Shown here: one piece after another, positions 17,745 to 26,902 of the stretch
How the letters are laid out: each line of letters opens with the position of its first letter
Numbering within the stretch: the first letter of the stretch is position 1
Assembly: GCA_938049335.1 (NCBI GenBank)
Contig: CALIYX010000030.1
Location: forward strand, 67,283-131,282
DNA length: 64,000 nucleotides
Source: an uncultured Clostridia bacterium
GTDB lineage: Bacteria > Bacillota > Clostridia > Peptostreptococcales > Anaerovoracaceae
Direction of reading: 5' to 3'
Notes under the pieces: model-generated
What the model was told of the DNA's origin: nothing
What the model saw: the letters and a program-made list of their open reading frames with translations, nothing else
The model's database searches: none
Made by a program: the position numbers and the translations under genes

Positions 17745-17878
17745 GATTAATCGTCTGATTCCGTCTCTCGCAGTCTCAGAACCTTCTCTGTAGCTACCTG
17801 ACTTATGCTTACGCATTCACAGTGGCGGGACCGTCCAGGATTCAAACCTGATTGGCATACAGAAAAGCTTATATTGTT
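17745..17878 (-). ncRNA. Cobalamin riboswitch (short variant)
   Basis: The leader contains GGTTTGAATCCTGG, then the core ACGGTCCCGCCACTGTGA, a small ATGC-GTAA-GCAT hairpin, and AAGTCAGGTAGC, a B12-box variant. These occur in this order only in cobalamin aptamers. The 5' part is shorter than in the full class found near 59.7 kb. A terminator follows directly and the only gene downstream is the CWB2 surface protein. Confidence 0.85.
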
Positions 17879-17884
17879 ACTTAA

Positions 17885-17914
17885 ATTATATCTAAATAAA
17901 CTGTATTTTGTCAA
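17885..17914 (-). promoter_or_regulatory. Promoter of the riboswitch/surface-protein transcript
   Basis: -35 TTGACA and -10 TATAAT are 18 bases apart, just after the end of the transglutaminase-like gene. The surface protein therefore has its own transcript, separate from the ECF operon. Confidence 0.85.
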
Positions 17915-17966
17915 TAATCAAAGTCGTATTTTCGGCTATTTACCAATGTATACATTGATTTACACA

Positions 17967-20348
17967 TTAATATATAACGCGTATATATTTATCAAATATT
18001 CTGCAAGGTAAATTCCTACCCTCTGCATACTCTTTTGCTACTGACTCACCAAAATTCAGCATAGTTTTTCTCTCATCTTCACTGATGGTTTCGTTGCTAG
18101 AAGCATACACAGCTCTATCGTTTATCGCAAGGACTTCGCCAAGCGACTCTGCTGATTTTGGAAAGGCTTCGCCTATGTCACCAGCGCTCTCTTTGATAAA
18201 TGATATATCAAAGCCTTCAAGCTTTTGTGAAACGAGATACATGCTGTAGCTGAAGCTCTTCTTCACTGCGAGCCTAGCTTCATCTGTCTTGAGGCTCCTT
18301 AGGAAACGTCTTAGTTTATATCTTCTGATTGCAATTATGATAATCAAAATGATAAGAACTAGAAGTATCGCTAAAAGAACTAGAAGCTTAGCATATGTAA
18401 ATACTAAGGTCTGACTATTTATTGGATTTTCGATATCTTGATTGGTATCTTTATTTTCCTCATCCTTTTCTGTGCTATCGCTTGTGCTTCCCTCGGTGCC
18501 CTTACCTCCTCCAAGTTCAGACTTGAGTGCATCCTCGGTCGCGGTAAATTTTATTTCTCCCCTGTACTTTGGAGCTACATCAAAAGGTACCCAGCCAACT
18601 CCATCAAGATAATATTCGCACCAAGCGTGAGCGCTATCTTCTGTTACGGTTATGCTTGCTGGCTTTGATACGGCATCCTTATCATCTGAGCTACCATCTG
18701 CAATCATCTTCTCTGTTATTACATAACCCTCAACATATCTAGCCGGAACGCCGTAGTATCTTAGCATTTGTGTTGCTGCACTCGCGTAGAGCTCAGATTT
18801 TCCGACCTTTGAATTTGTCAGGAAGTATTCGAGCTCATCGCCTTCCCCAGATGATACGGCACTATCGTCGTATTTGAGGTTTTTACTTACGAAGTCTAAA
18901 ATCTTAAGTTTCGCCTCACTAGTAGACAAAGTCTTGCCGTCTCCTAGAAGCTTCTTTAGCATTTTCTTATTCGAATCCGAGATGCTTAGATAGTTCTTGT
19001 GAACAAAGTCCCTATATACCGACTCCTTATATGCGGTGCTATCTGGATCCTCTGTAGCTGTCTCAACCTTCTTTTGGTTTACATAGGCTTCCTTGATGCT
19101 GTCCTTGCTATAGCTTAGCTTGTATGACTTTGACTCCTTGCCATTTGCTTCGATAACCGAATCGCCTATTCTCGAATCCATGTACATTCCCTTCTTCTCC
19201 TGAAGGAAGGAATATGGCAAGTATAGATTCATTCTGTCAGCATTTACGAGTTTTATGCTGAGCTCACCAGTATTGCTTTTCCCGTTAATATCATAGTTGT
19301 TTTTCGCTAGCAGAGACTCTCCATATACTCCATTTTGTCTGAGCCAGTAAAATTTATCTCTGGCATCTGACAGCCCTGAGCCCTTGAGATTTACCCACTT
19401 GTTTCCATCGAGATACTCTCCGACAAAGCCGCGCAAGTACATAGGCTCCGCCTTTGACATTTGTACATCCATCTGAACTCTTTTATTCGGTTCAAACTCC
19501 TCGATTGCAGATAGATTGCCTCTAGCAAAAAGCTTTGATCCACCGTAGATTTTACGGTGCACTGCTGATTTTATCGCGTCATTTGTCCTTACTATTGCCC
19601 TGAGCGGAATCACATCTGAATTTGCAAGAGGAGCTAAAGCAAGTAAAAGAATTAATACCGTAGCAACTATGCCAGATACCGAAGCCCTTGCTCCTGAAAT
19701 CTTAAGCGCGTCCCCATTTGCAGAGGCCATAGCTCCTGAAATCATAAGAACTATAGATACGGCAAATATCATTGAAACCGCAAAAATTCCTATATATGCC
19801 AAACAGATTTCTGCTATGACTAAGGCTATAAAAATGTAGAAGGCTCCCTTCCTTATGCTGAAAAGAACAAGCTCAAATACAGCAATTGCCAGCATAAGCG
19901 TAAGTAGATGAACTCCAAGATTTGATGCCTGACCCTCAATATAGTTATTGTGAATTCTTCCCTGAGACTCAGTCATTGTCACAGAAATTCTCTGCATGAG
20001 CGCCCTAAGTCCCTCGCCAAAATCCTTATGAAGCACTATCGTTGCCACAAGGAGAATCGCTGCGACAATTAAAAATCCATACTGCTTAAGCTTTGCTTTT
20101 GCACCAGCCTCTTCCTTTTCATCGCTGCTTGAAAGCGCAATTTCAAACACAGCAATCAAAACAAGGCTTAGCACGACTGCAATCATAGAAAAGCCTTCCT
20201 TTGGCAGAGCGAGACTACTGTAAGCGAGATTTAAAAACGAAAGCGAGATGAAGAAGCTTAAAACCGCAATAATAAGCTCCTTAGCAAAGCTACCGCTTTG
20301 TTCTGCTATTTTTATATTAAGTTTTGATTCATTAGCAAACTTTTTCAA
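17967..20348 (-). CDS. Membrane transglutaminase-like protein with Cys-to-Ser change at the active site
   Basis: A protein of 793 residues. The N-terminal half has about six to seven helices (27-260), followed by an outside domain with a transglutaminase-like core (about 470-600), an acidic low-complexity stretch (600-645), one more helix (about 652-678) and a cytoplasmic tail. This is the architecture of the TgpA/YebA partner of MoxR and DUF58 proteins. In the core the usual GxCxxFA nucleophile loop reads VGKSELYASAATQMLRYYG, with Ser518 in place of Cys, while His574 (SAHAW) and Asp590 (GWVPFD) are kept. It may bind but not crosslink, or use serine. The start is a TTG after GGAG. Last gene of the ECF operon. 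Confidence 0.85.
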   Translation of the reverse strand: MKKFANESKLNIKIAEQSGSFAKELIIAVLSFFISLSFLNLAYSSLALPKEGFSMIAVVLSLVLIAVFEIALSSSDEKEEAGAKAKLKQYGFLIVAAILLVATIVLHKDFGEGLRALMQRISVTMTESQGRIHNNYIEGQASNLGVHLLTLMLAIAVFELVLFSIRKGAFYIFIALVIAEICLAYIGIFAVSMIFAVSIVLMISGAMASANGDALKISGARASVSGIVATVLILLLALAPLANSDVIPLRAIVRTNDAIKSAVHRKIYGGSKLFARGNLSAIEEFEPNKRVQMDVQMSKAEPMYLRGFVGEYLDGNKWVNLKGSGLSDARDKFYWLRQNGVYGESLLAKNNYDINGKSNTGELSIKLVNADRMNLYLPYSFLQEKKGMYMDSRIGDSVIEANGKESKSYKLSYSKDSIKEAYVNQKKVETATEDPDSTAYKESVYRDFVHKNYLSISDSNKKMLKKLLGDGKTLSTSEAKLKILDFVSKNLKYDDSAVSSGEGDELEYFLTNSKVGKSELYASAATQMLRYYGVPARYVEGYVITEKMIADGSSDDKDAVSKPASITVTEDSAHAWCEYYLDGVGWVPFDVAPKYRGEIKFTATEDALKSELGGGKGTEGSTSDSTEKDEENKDTNQDIENPINSQTLVFTYAKLLVLLAILLVLIILIIIIAIRRYKLRRFLRSLKTDEARLAVKKSFSYSMYLVSQKLEGFDISFIKESAGDIGEAFPKSAESLGEVLAINDRAVYASSNETISEDERKTMLNFGESVAKEYAEGRNLPCRIFDKYIRVIY

Positions 20349-20363
20349 ATTAAACTCCTAAAT

Positions 20364-21464
20364 CTAATAAAGAACTAGCTCTCTGTTATTCTGCCTATAT
20401 TCCTCATCAGATGCATCTATCAAAATTACTCTGCCGCTCGTAAAATCTTTCTCAAAGCTCGTCTTTCCGACAGATATGTAGATTATATGCGTAGCGTCGC
20501 TGCTTCCATACATAGAAGTATAGCTGCTAGCACATGTTATATCAGACTCAACAAGTCTTGTTCCTATAATTCGGGATATTGCATCTCCCATATCTTCGCT
20601 GAACTGCATGTCTTTTGTCAAAGCGATGTTCTCACTCGGCTCATTCCAAACAAGGACAAACTCAAGCTCACTATCTATGAGGCTTTGGCAAACTGAAACA
20701 GCTAGCTCTGCTAGAGCCTCCTTCTGTCCTGAGGTAGTGTCTCCTTTTAGACTCTTATCCACAAATACCATCAGCTTCTTATCAAGCGGAAGCGAAGGAT
20801 CTCTTACTATGAGCTTATCGAGCTTTCCTGAAAGCTTCCAGTGTATCTGCTTCAGGCTGTCTCCTTGCTCATACTCCCTAATTTGATAGGTTTCCGTCAT
20901 ATCTCTGCCTTTTTTATAAGGAGAGTAGCTGTCGTTATCAAAGCTGTCACTTTCATGAAGATTATAGCTTATGACTACATCAAAGACTTCTGGAAGCATG
21001 GTCATAGCCTTTTCGGCGTGTACATTACACTTAACATTGATAATACCGAATATGCCTTCTAAGCACATTTTCTCTACACTGCATCTAATCTTACCGCAAT
21101 GCTCGCTGGCAAGATTTAGCTTGATTTTCTTTTTCTCTCTTCCGTTCAGCGACAGATTGAAGGCTTCATGTTTCTCATCACCTGTGTAAAGGTTGACTAT
21201 CTTGAGCTTTACCTTAAGCGAGATTATCGGAATCCAGCTGTCGTTTCTTATCTCAAGTATTCCCTCTGCGGTCTTGTCCGTCCTCCCACCTGTGTTTAGA
21301 AAGAGCTTTGCCGATAGCTTGCTTCTAATTGCAAAATCTATTGCACATGCTACAAGCATGACAAGAACAAAGGCGAAGAGAAGAGCAAGAGAAAATCTAT
21401 TCGTCTCTACGATATTCAGTATGATTAATAAAATTAAAAGTGTAAACGAAATAGCTCTTTTCAT
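20364..21464 (-). CDS. DUF58 domain protein
   Basis: A 366-residue protein with two hydrophobic helices at the N-terminus (about 5-45), a beta-rich outside or peripheral part, and the DUF58 core around residues 190-225 with REYEQGDSLKQIHWKLSGK and LIVRD. DUF58 proteins have a von Willebrand A-like fold and are nearly always encoded between MoxR ATPases and transglutaminase-like membrane proteins, as here. The molecular role is unknown; assembly or activation of a membrane complex is the usual guess. It follows MoxR by 9 bases with GGAGAG before the start. Confidence 0.88.
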   Translation of the reverse strand: MKRAISFTLLILLIILNIVETNRFSLALLFAFVLVMLVACAIDFAIRSKLSAKLFLNTGGRTDKTAEGILEIRNDSWIPIISLKVKLKIVNLYTGDEKHEAFNLSLNGREKKKIKLNLASEHCGKIRCSVEKMCLEGIFGIINVKCNVHAEKAMTMLPEVFDVVISYNLHESDSFDNDSYSPYKKGRDMTETYQIREYEQGDSLKQIHWKLSGKLDKLIVRDPSLPLDKKLMVFVDKSLKGDTTSGQKEALAELAVSVCQSLIDSELEFVLVWNEPSENIALTKDMQFSEDMGDAISRIIGTRLVESDITCASSYTSMYGSSDATHIIYISVGKTSFEKDFTSGRVILIDASDEEYRQNNRELVLY

Positions 21465-21473
21465 CTATCTCTC

Positions 21474-22424
21474 CTACAGCATTTTCTTAAATGACTCAGC
21501 AGCTGGAATTTCTACATCCTTGATTATATCAGCAAGAATATTTTCTGCGCTAAGCTCGTTTAATCTTGCCTTTGAATTCAGCATGAGTCTATGGCTGCAA
21601 ACATCTGCAAATACAGCTCTAATATCATCTGGTGTAACAAAGTCTCTTGAGTTTACAAATGCATAAGCCTTTGCCATCTGGCAAAGCGAAAGCGCACCAC
21701 GAGGGCTTACGCCAAGGCTTACCATATCGTGCTCTCTTGTCTTCTGAACAAGCTTTGCTACGTATTCATATACTGATTTAGCAATATAGACCTCGTTAGC
21801 CTTTTGAATCATGTCCTTTAGCTCTTCATCAGTAACAACCTGGCTAACCTTGTCGACTGGATTTTCGGTGTGTCTGTCTGCAAGAATCTCTGCCTGGCTT
21901 TCCACATCAGGATATCCTATGCTAAGCTTAACCATAAATCTATCTAGCTGAGAGTTTGGAAGCATCTGAGTTCCTGCAGAGCCTGCAGGGTTTTCGGTTG
22001 CCAAAACGATGAACGGATCTGGTAAAACTCTAGTAACCCCATCAACAGTAACCTTCTTCTCTTCCATGGCTTCAAGAAGAGCGGCCTGAGTCTTACTTGA
22101 TGTTCTGTTAATCTCGTCTGCAAGAAGCAGATTTGTTACGATTGCACCTTCCTTATAGCTGAGCTCTCCCGTCTCCTTATCATAAACAGAAAAGCCTATT
22201 ATATCTGAAGGAAGCGTATCAGGTGTGAACTGCACACGCTTTGTATCTAGACCCATTGCCCTTGCAAAAGCTAGAGCCATTGTCGTCTTTCCTACACCTG
22301 GAACGTCCTCGAGAAGCACGTTACCCTTTGCGAGCATAGCCATCATAACCTTTGCGATGACCTCGTCCTTTCCCTTGATTACACCCTTTACCTCATTGCT
22401 AATTTTTTCTATATGCTGATTCAT
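21474..22424 (-). CDS. MoxR family AAA+ ATPase
   Basis: A 316-residue AAA+ protein with Walker A at 41-49 (VPGVGKTTM), Walker B LLADEINR followed by SSKTQAALLEAMEE, sensor region LATENPAG, and the C-terminal lid with VSPRGALSLCQMAKAYA. MoxR ATPases act as chaperones that help mature or insert cofactors into protein complexes. Position in the operon, between the lipoprotein and DUF58, suggests it services the surface/ECF uptake machinery, but no direct evidence exists. All catalytic motifs look intact. Confidence 0.92.
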   Translation of the reverse strand: MNQHIEKISNEVKGVIKGKDEVIAKVMMAMLAKGNVLLEDVPGVGKTTMALAFARAMGLDTKRVQFTPDTLPSDIIGFSVYDKETGELSYKEGAIVTNLLLADEINRTSSKTQAALLEAMEEKKVTVDGVTRVLPDPFIVLATENPAGSAGTQMLPNSQLDRFMVKLSIGYPDVESQAEILADRHTENPVDKVSQVVTDEELKDMIQKANEVYIAKSVYEYVAKLVQKTREHDMVSLGVSPRGALSLCQMAKAYAFVNSRDFVTPDDIRAVFADVCSHRLMLNSKARLNELSAENILADIIKDVEIPAAESFKKML

Positions 22425-22436
22425 ATTTTGACCTTT

Positions 22437-23528
22437 CTATAATTTATTATTGAAATCAAAGAATTTACCATTTCCCTTTTGTAGAAGTCTAAGCGCCGTA
22501 AGTGCTTCTATTGCTTGTCTTGTAGCAAGTACATTAGTCATCTTTCCTGCTCCTTGGGAATCAAGAGCTGTATCTATTCCTCCATCCTCTGTCTCAAAAC
22601 TTAGGAGTGCACTTACTGGATTTCCTCCGTTTTTGATGAAGCGCTCATCCTTTGTTGGATCTATACCTAGCGAGCAAAGTGCGAGAATAACCTGAGAACC
22701 AGAGTCTGAGCTGTAGTGATTTTGGAAGCTGAAATAGCCTCCATCATTTTGCTTATTTGATAGATATGTGAGAGCACTATCTATAGCTGTTTTAATATCG
22801 ACACTCTTACCTGCAGCATTAGTGTAAACATCCTTTTTATCTATGTACGGAGCAAGTGCCTGAATTGCCATCGAAGTAATATCTAGGTCGCTTCCTCCTT
22901 TGTTTAGACCAAAACCACCATCTTCCATCTGGTAGGATATGAGTTCCTTTATAATATCCTCTTCACTGTATCTTGCTCCTTCGGGACTCTTGTAATCTCC
23001 CGCTTTGATGCACATGAGAGCATATATCAAAGCATTGCTTCCTTGATAGTCGATTTTCTCATCCTGGCACCAATTGAATATGCCGTCGTTTACTAGGTCT
23101 ATCGGTGTTCCATCAGCTTTCTGTGCAAAGTTTCGGGGATCCTGTCCAAGAACTAGAAGCACTAATATAAGTCTGTGCCACTCTGTAGATTTGTACTGAT
23201 CTAGCTTCTCATCGCTTTCGTAAGCCTTGCTTATATATTTCTTTAGGCTCTTAAGATATCCCTTCTCATCGAAGTTCTTATCTAAACCTGACCTCTTTTC
23301 AACTATAACCATCCAGTCGCTTATTGGATCACCAGCCTTGAAATAGTTTGCATTTGTTAGTGATTCATCAGCTTTTATTCCGCCGACCTCATGGCAGGCT
23401 GCATCCCATCTTTTGCTTATCTTCTCGTAATTTGTGCTGTCATCGCTGCAAGCACTCAAAACGAGACTCATGGCAATAATCAAGATAAGCGCTAGGGCTA
23501 TGTATTTCTTACTCGTCTTTCTTATCAT
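22437..23528 (-). CDS. Lipoprotein with squalene-cyclase/prenyltransferase-like alpha-alpha repeats (transcobalamin alpha-domain-like)
   Basis: The signal peptide ends in the lipobox LSAC with C27 as the lipid site, so it is tethered outside the membrane. The body of 363 residues consists of helix pairs with repeated glycine motifs: EDGGFGLNKGG, NDGGYFSFQNH and EDGGIDTALDSQG, each followed by a helix such as SMAIQALAPY or RQAIEALTAL. This is the alpha/alpha-toroid pattern of prenyltransferases, squalene cyclases and the N-terminal domain of intrinsic factor/transcobalamin. No prenyltransferase catalytic residues are apparent. Beside DUF4430 proteins and an ECF transporter it is best read as a substrate-binding protein, probably for cobalamin. 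It overlaps the next upstream gene by 4 bases. Confidence 0.8.
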   Translation of the reverse strand: MIRKTSKKYIALALILIIAMSLVLSACSDDSTNYEKISKRWDAACHEVGGIKADESLTNANYFKAGDPISDWMVIVEKRSGLDKNFDEKGYLKSLKKYISKAYESDEKLDQYKSTEWHRLILVLLVLGQDPRNFAQKADGTPIDLVNDGIFNWCQDEKIDYQGSNALIYALMCIKAGDYKSPEGARYSEEDIIKELISYQMEDGGFGLNKGGSDLDITSMAIQALAPYIDKKDVYTNAAGKSVDIKTAIDSALTYLSNKQNDGGYFSFQNHYSSDSGSQVILALCSLGIDPTKDERFIKNGGNPVSALLSFETEDGGIDTALDSQGAGKMTNVLATRQAIEALTALRLLQKGNGKFFDFNNKL

Positions 23529-25372
23529 GGATTAGTCACCTTCGGCAGAACCTCTCTGCGAGTCGTTCCGCAAACCTTACACTTGTATTCTATATATCCG
23601 TCTTCCGTTGCCGTAGGCTCTTTTCTAGAAACTTCCTCCCAGACGTGCTCTAGCTTCGGAATAACCCTTGTTTCCTTATCTCCGCAGACACTGCAGACTC
23701 TCTCCTCAAGACCCTCTGCATCACATGTTGCTTTTTGAACTACTTTCCAGTCGCCAAATGTATGTCTTGGCTCGTAGCCTCCATTTATCCAAACTCCGCA
23801 GTAGCTGCTCAGCTTTGTCGGTGGATATGTTACTACAAGGCCTAAATCCTTACCGTATGCAAGGGTAAATCTCAAGGTTATGTGATTGTTTCTTCCGTTT
23901 AGGAAGTACTGTGACATACCTCTTCCTGGATAGTTTACACCATCTATGGTATACATCCAGCCCGAACCACTAGAGTACTGGAATTCTAGTATAGAATCTC
24001 TGATAACCTCGGCAAGCTTGGTATAAGTTGATAGTCCGTCCTCGACAACCTTGTCGGCAAGGTTAGTAGGCACTGAAGCACCGTCAGCAATTCCACCTGC
24101 TCTTATTCCCTTGAGGTAGAAGCCTGCATCCTTTGTTCCTGAGAAATCAGCCTTAAATCCGTAGTAATCTAGCGCTGCAAGGATAGCATAGGAAGCCGGT
24201 TCATCCTGCTTCACATCATATTCAAATCCATCTCCAAGTATTCCAAGACCTATGGTCGTTGCATCGACTGTGACATAGCACTTACCGATTACATCTCCAG
24301 AATCGACAAAGTTATATATCAGATCATATTTCTTGAATACGGAGTTACCCTCATCATCCCATGCAGTCACAGTTATCGTATGGTGCTCGCTATCTCCAAT
24401 CTTAGGATTTTCTAGGAAGAAGCTGTATTCATATCTTCCATTTCCTGTAGGTGGATCAGCTGCTCTTCCATCAAAGGTAACTCTCATATTGTCATATGGA
24501 AGCGACTTACCCTTGTATGTCAAAGCTTGAAGAATTAAAGTAAAGTTTCTGTTGCTTGTCTCTATCTTTGTTCCTTCAACAGCATCGCCGTCAACCCAAG
24601 CCTTGATTGTAGGCGGGTGCTTACCGATAGTCGGATTCTTCTCATCTGCCTTCTTTGCCATCAAATTGATTACAAAGCTAACATGGTGAGTAGTCTTTCC
24701 CTTTTCCTTGACAATCAAGGTTATAATGTTTTCACCTCTAACAAGATGCGCCTTAAAGTTCTTGCCATCTCCCTTTAGTGTCTTTCCATTATCTCCAGTC
24801 GTGGAATTTCTAATCCTAACTCTGAGCTCAGAGTCCTTGCTTGCATTTTCAAGATAAGCATAGAACTCAAGGTTATCGTTTTTGAACTGATTATCTGTGA
24901 CATCGGCATTGCGTAAATCTGTCATGATCTTAAGCTTGCCGTCATTCTTCTGTGGAACTATGGTTGATTTTCCGATATTACCATTTCCCTCTTTGTCAGT
25001 AGCTCTATCGCTATTGGTAATTCCGTCAAGTCCTCCCTTGCCCTTTTCAACACTGATGCTGTTATTAGGCTTTTCCTCTTGCTTCTTGTCCTTCTCCTGT
25101 TCCTTCTTGTTTTCCTTATCGGACTTCTTGTCGCTCTTTTCCCCATCCTTGGTGTCACCAGAGTTGCTCTTTCCGACGGAATTTTGATCATCATCAGAGC
25201 CATCTGCCTGAGAAAGCGCCATCTTCTCCGCCTTAACGGCAGTCACATTCACATCAGGCTTATTAAAACCAACAGGTTTGATAAAAAGAGTCCATGCGAG
25301 AAAGCCTACTAGGAGAAGTAGAATCGCAAGAATGTATATTAAATTTTTCCTACTATCTTTGAAAAATTTCAT
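23525..25372 (-). CDS. Membrane-anchored protein with Ig-like region and DUF4430-like domain
   Basis: A 615-residue protein with one helix near residues 10-33, a charged Lys/Asp/Glu linker (55-110) typical of wall-spanning spacers, Ig-like beta segments (about 145-355), then a DUF4430/transcobalamin-like domain (about 360-520) with SGWMYTIDGVNYPG and a strand-rich ending (HITLRFTLAYG). The C-terminus (545-612) carries two copies of a small Cys module (CDAEGLEERVCSVCG and YKCKVCG). It is probably anchored in the membrane with the ligand domain reaching into the wall. It is the second DUF4430-type product of the operon and is translationally coupled to the lipoprotein gene through ATGA. Confidence 0.8.
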   Translation of the reverse strand: MKFFKDSRKNLIYILAILLLLVGFLAWTLFIKPVGFNKPDVNVTAVKAEKMALSQADGSDDDQNSVGKSNSGDTKDGEKSDKKSDKENKKEQEKDKKQEEKPNNSISVEKGKGGLDGITNSDRATDKEGNGNIGKSTIVPQKNDGKLKIMTDLRNADVTDNQFKNDNLEFYAYLENASKDSELRVRIRNSTTGDNGKTLKGDGKNFKAHLVRGENIITLIVKEKGKTTHHVSFVINLMAKKADEKNPTIGKHPPTIKAWVDGDAVEGTKIETSNRNFTLILQALTYKGKSLPYDNMRVTFDGRAADPPTGNGRYEYSFFLENPKIGDSEHHTITVTAWDDEGNSVFKKYDLIYNFVDSGDVIGKCYVTVDATTIGLGILGDGFEYDVKQDEPASYAILAALDYYGFKADFSGTKDAGFYLKGIRAGGIADGASVPTNLADKVVEDGLSTYTKLAEVIRDSILEFQYSSGSGWMYTIDGVNYPGRGMSQYFLNGRNNHITLRFTLAYGKDLGLVVTYPPTKLSSYCGVWINGGYEPRHTFGDWKVVQKATCDAEGLEERVCSVCGDKETRVIPKLEHVWEEVSRKEPTATEDGYIEYKCKVCGTTRREVLPKVTNP

Positions 25373-25381
25373 CTAAATTAC

Positions 25382-25924
25382 CTATTTCTTATCATCACTT
25401 TCTTTATCGTAGTCGACGGTGTAGAACCAAACTATTTCGTCTCCGTCCTTGAGCTTAACCTCAGAAGCCATATAGTTTGGCATCTTGCCGTTAACCTTGT
25501 ACATCCAGCCGCTCTTTTGCCCCGCCGAAAACTCGTAGAGATAGTTTATTCCTCTAACATAGCCCTTCTTGTCTTCAATTTGGACATCCTTTTCCTTGCA
25601 GGCCTTTTGGAGAACATCCATTACGGTTGTCTCATCGCTCTTAATCTTATAGCTCGTCTTCTTTACAATTATTCCGTCTTTAGGAATATAGTCCACAAGC
25701 GCCTTGTCAGTTAGCATATCCATGTTTGAGCTAAGCTCATCGCATCTTATCTCAATTGTAACCTTTGCATCAGAAGCCTTATTGTCCTGCGCCTTAAGCT
25801 TTCCTACGATAGCAAAGCCGACCGCCAAAATAGCAACAATTGCTATACACAGTATTACGAGCCTTGTCTTAAGCCTCTTGTTCTTCTGTTTCTTCAAAAA
25901 ATCCTGTTCCATATTTCTTTCCAT
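25382..25924 (-). CDS. Membrane-anchored DUF4430 (transcobalamin C-terminal-like) protein
   Basis: A 180-residue protein: a basic N-terminus, one helix (about 18-40), then a single DUF4430 domain. The segment TTVMDVLQKACKEKD followed by YLYEFSAGQKSGWMYKVNGKMPN and LKDGDEIVWFYTVDYD is the classical pattern of the family (GWMYxVNG, then LKDGDxIxWxY). In human intrinsic factor and transcobalamin the equivalent domain covers one face of B12. It is adjacent to the ECF S component with a gap of 3 bases. A second ATG four codons in (25912) is an alternative start. The fold call is firm; the ligand is inferred. Confidence 0.85.
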   Translation of the reverse strand: MERNMEQDFLKKQKNKRLKTRLVILCIAIVAILAVGFAIVGKLKAQDNKASDAKVTIEIRCDELSSNMDMLTDKALVDYIPKDGIIVKKTSYKIKSDETTVMDVLQKACKEKDVQIEDKKGYVRGINYLYEFSAGQKSGWMYKVNGKMPNYMASEVKLKDGDEIVWFYTVDYDKESDDKK

Positions 25925-25927
25925 TCT

Positions 25928-26902
25928 CTATTTATAGATTCCGTATTTTATCTTAATTCTCTCTAATTTTTTTACCATCGGAGTGCCTATTACAAACACA
26001 CAAATCGCCGCCGTGAGCGCGTGGTAGAAGTCGTAGCCGACACCGCTGACATATAGAGCTTTGAGCGCTTTGATGCCTATTCCTAAAGAGCCTGGCTCAT
26101 TCATGGAAAGACACATAGCAGCAAAATTCATGATCCCGCCGTATATGACAAAGGTTACAACAAAGGTAAACACTGCCATCGTGAGATTATCTGTCTTGAG
26201 CTTTCCCCTTTGAAACACCACTGCCAAAAGCAGTCCAATTATACCAAAGAGGTATACGCGCCAGCCAAAGAAGGTTTCATCGCTTCCCTGCCATAGCAGA
26301 AAGCTTATGTATGCCACAAGTTCTGAAAAAATCACGCATAGAAGCGGAGTTAATATCTTTTTGAAATTGCTGATTCCACCGTCTTCGCTAAGTTCTCGAT
26401 TAAAAGCAAGACCTGCGAGAAAGCCTAGAAGTCCCCAGCAGAACATCTGCCACGGAGTCCATGCACCCTGCCCCATATAGAAGTTGCAGACAAATCTCGA
26501 CATAGCACCTATCAGAAAGCCTGCCTCGGGCCCAAGTGAAATCCCTGAAATAATCACCATAGCTGTTCCTATCTGAACAGGAAAGGCTATGTGAAAAAAT
26601 GTATGTGATGCAACCGTAAGCGCACTCATCATGGCGATCAAAACGACTTCCCTAGCACGCGGCTTACGCCTCTCAAATATCATGAAAAATGGTGCCATTA
26701 TCATGACCAAAATGAGCAGTGAAAGCGGCATGTATAAACGTCTGCTTCCCAGAAAAACAGTCAGAGCTATCAAAGCTGGAATAACCAGGAATATCAGCAC
26801 AGCTGTAAGAGCCAGCCTCTTTCTTGCAGCCGCCATGTAATGGCTTTCGTTCTTTTTCTTCAGCTCATCAAAGCTTGTTGCTAGAGCAGTCTCTTTATCC
26901 AT
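25928..26902 (-). CDS. ECF transporter substrate-specific (S) component, probably for cobalamin
   Basis: A 324-residue membrane protein: a cytoplasmic N-terminus, two extra helices (about 30-80), then a six-helix S-component core starting EVVLIAMMSALTVASHTFFH, with GPEAGFLIGAMSRFVCNFYMGQGAWTPWQM as the most recognisable segment. It has dedicated T and A components in the same operon (group I ECF). The companion proteins resemble intrinsic factor domains and the linked surface gene has a B12 riboswitch, so cobalamin or a corrinoid is the most likely substrate, comparable in role to CbrT. It overlaps the ATPase gene by 22 bases. Confidence 0.8.
   Translation of the reverse strand: MDKETALATSFDELKKKNESHYMAAARKRLALTAVLIFLVIPALIALTVFLGSRRLYMPLSLLILVMIMAPFFMIFERRKPRAREVVLIAMMSALTVASHTFFHIAFPVQIGTAMVIISGISLGPEAGFLIGAMSRFVCNFYMGQGAWTPWQMFCWGLLGFLAGLAFNRELSEDGGISNFKKILTPLLCVIFSELVAYISFLLWQGSDETFFGWRVYLFGIIGLLLAVVFQRGKLKTDNLTMAVFTFVVTFVIYGGIMNFAAMCLSMNEPGSLGIGIKALKALYVSGVGYDFYHALTAAICVFVIGTPMVKKLERIKIKYGIYK

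Noticed and set aside
17805..18011. Plus-strand frame of 68 codons over the first cobalamin riboswitch
   Set aside because: It lies antisense to the aptamer and promoter, and has no ribosome site.
24958..25203. Frame of 81 codons inside the 615-residue membrane protein gene
   Set aside because: It is a shadow of the repetitive Lys/Asp/Glu linker of the real gene on the same strand.
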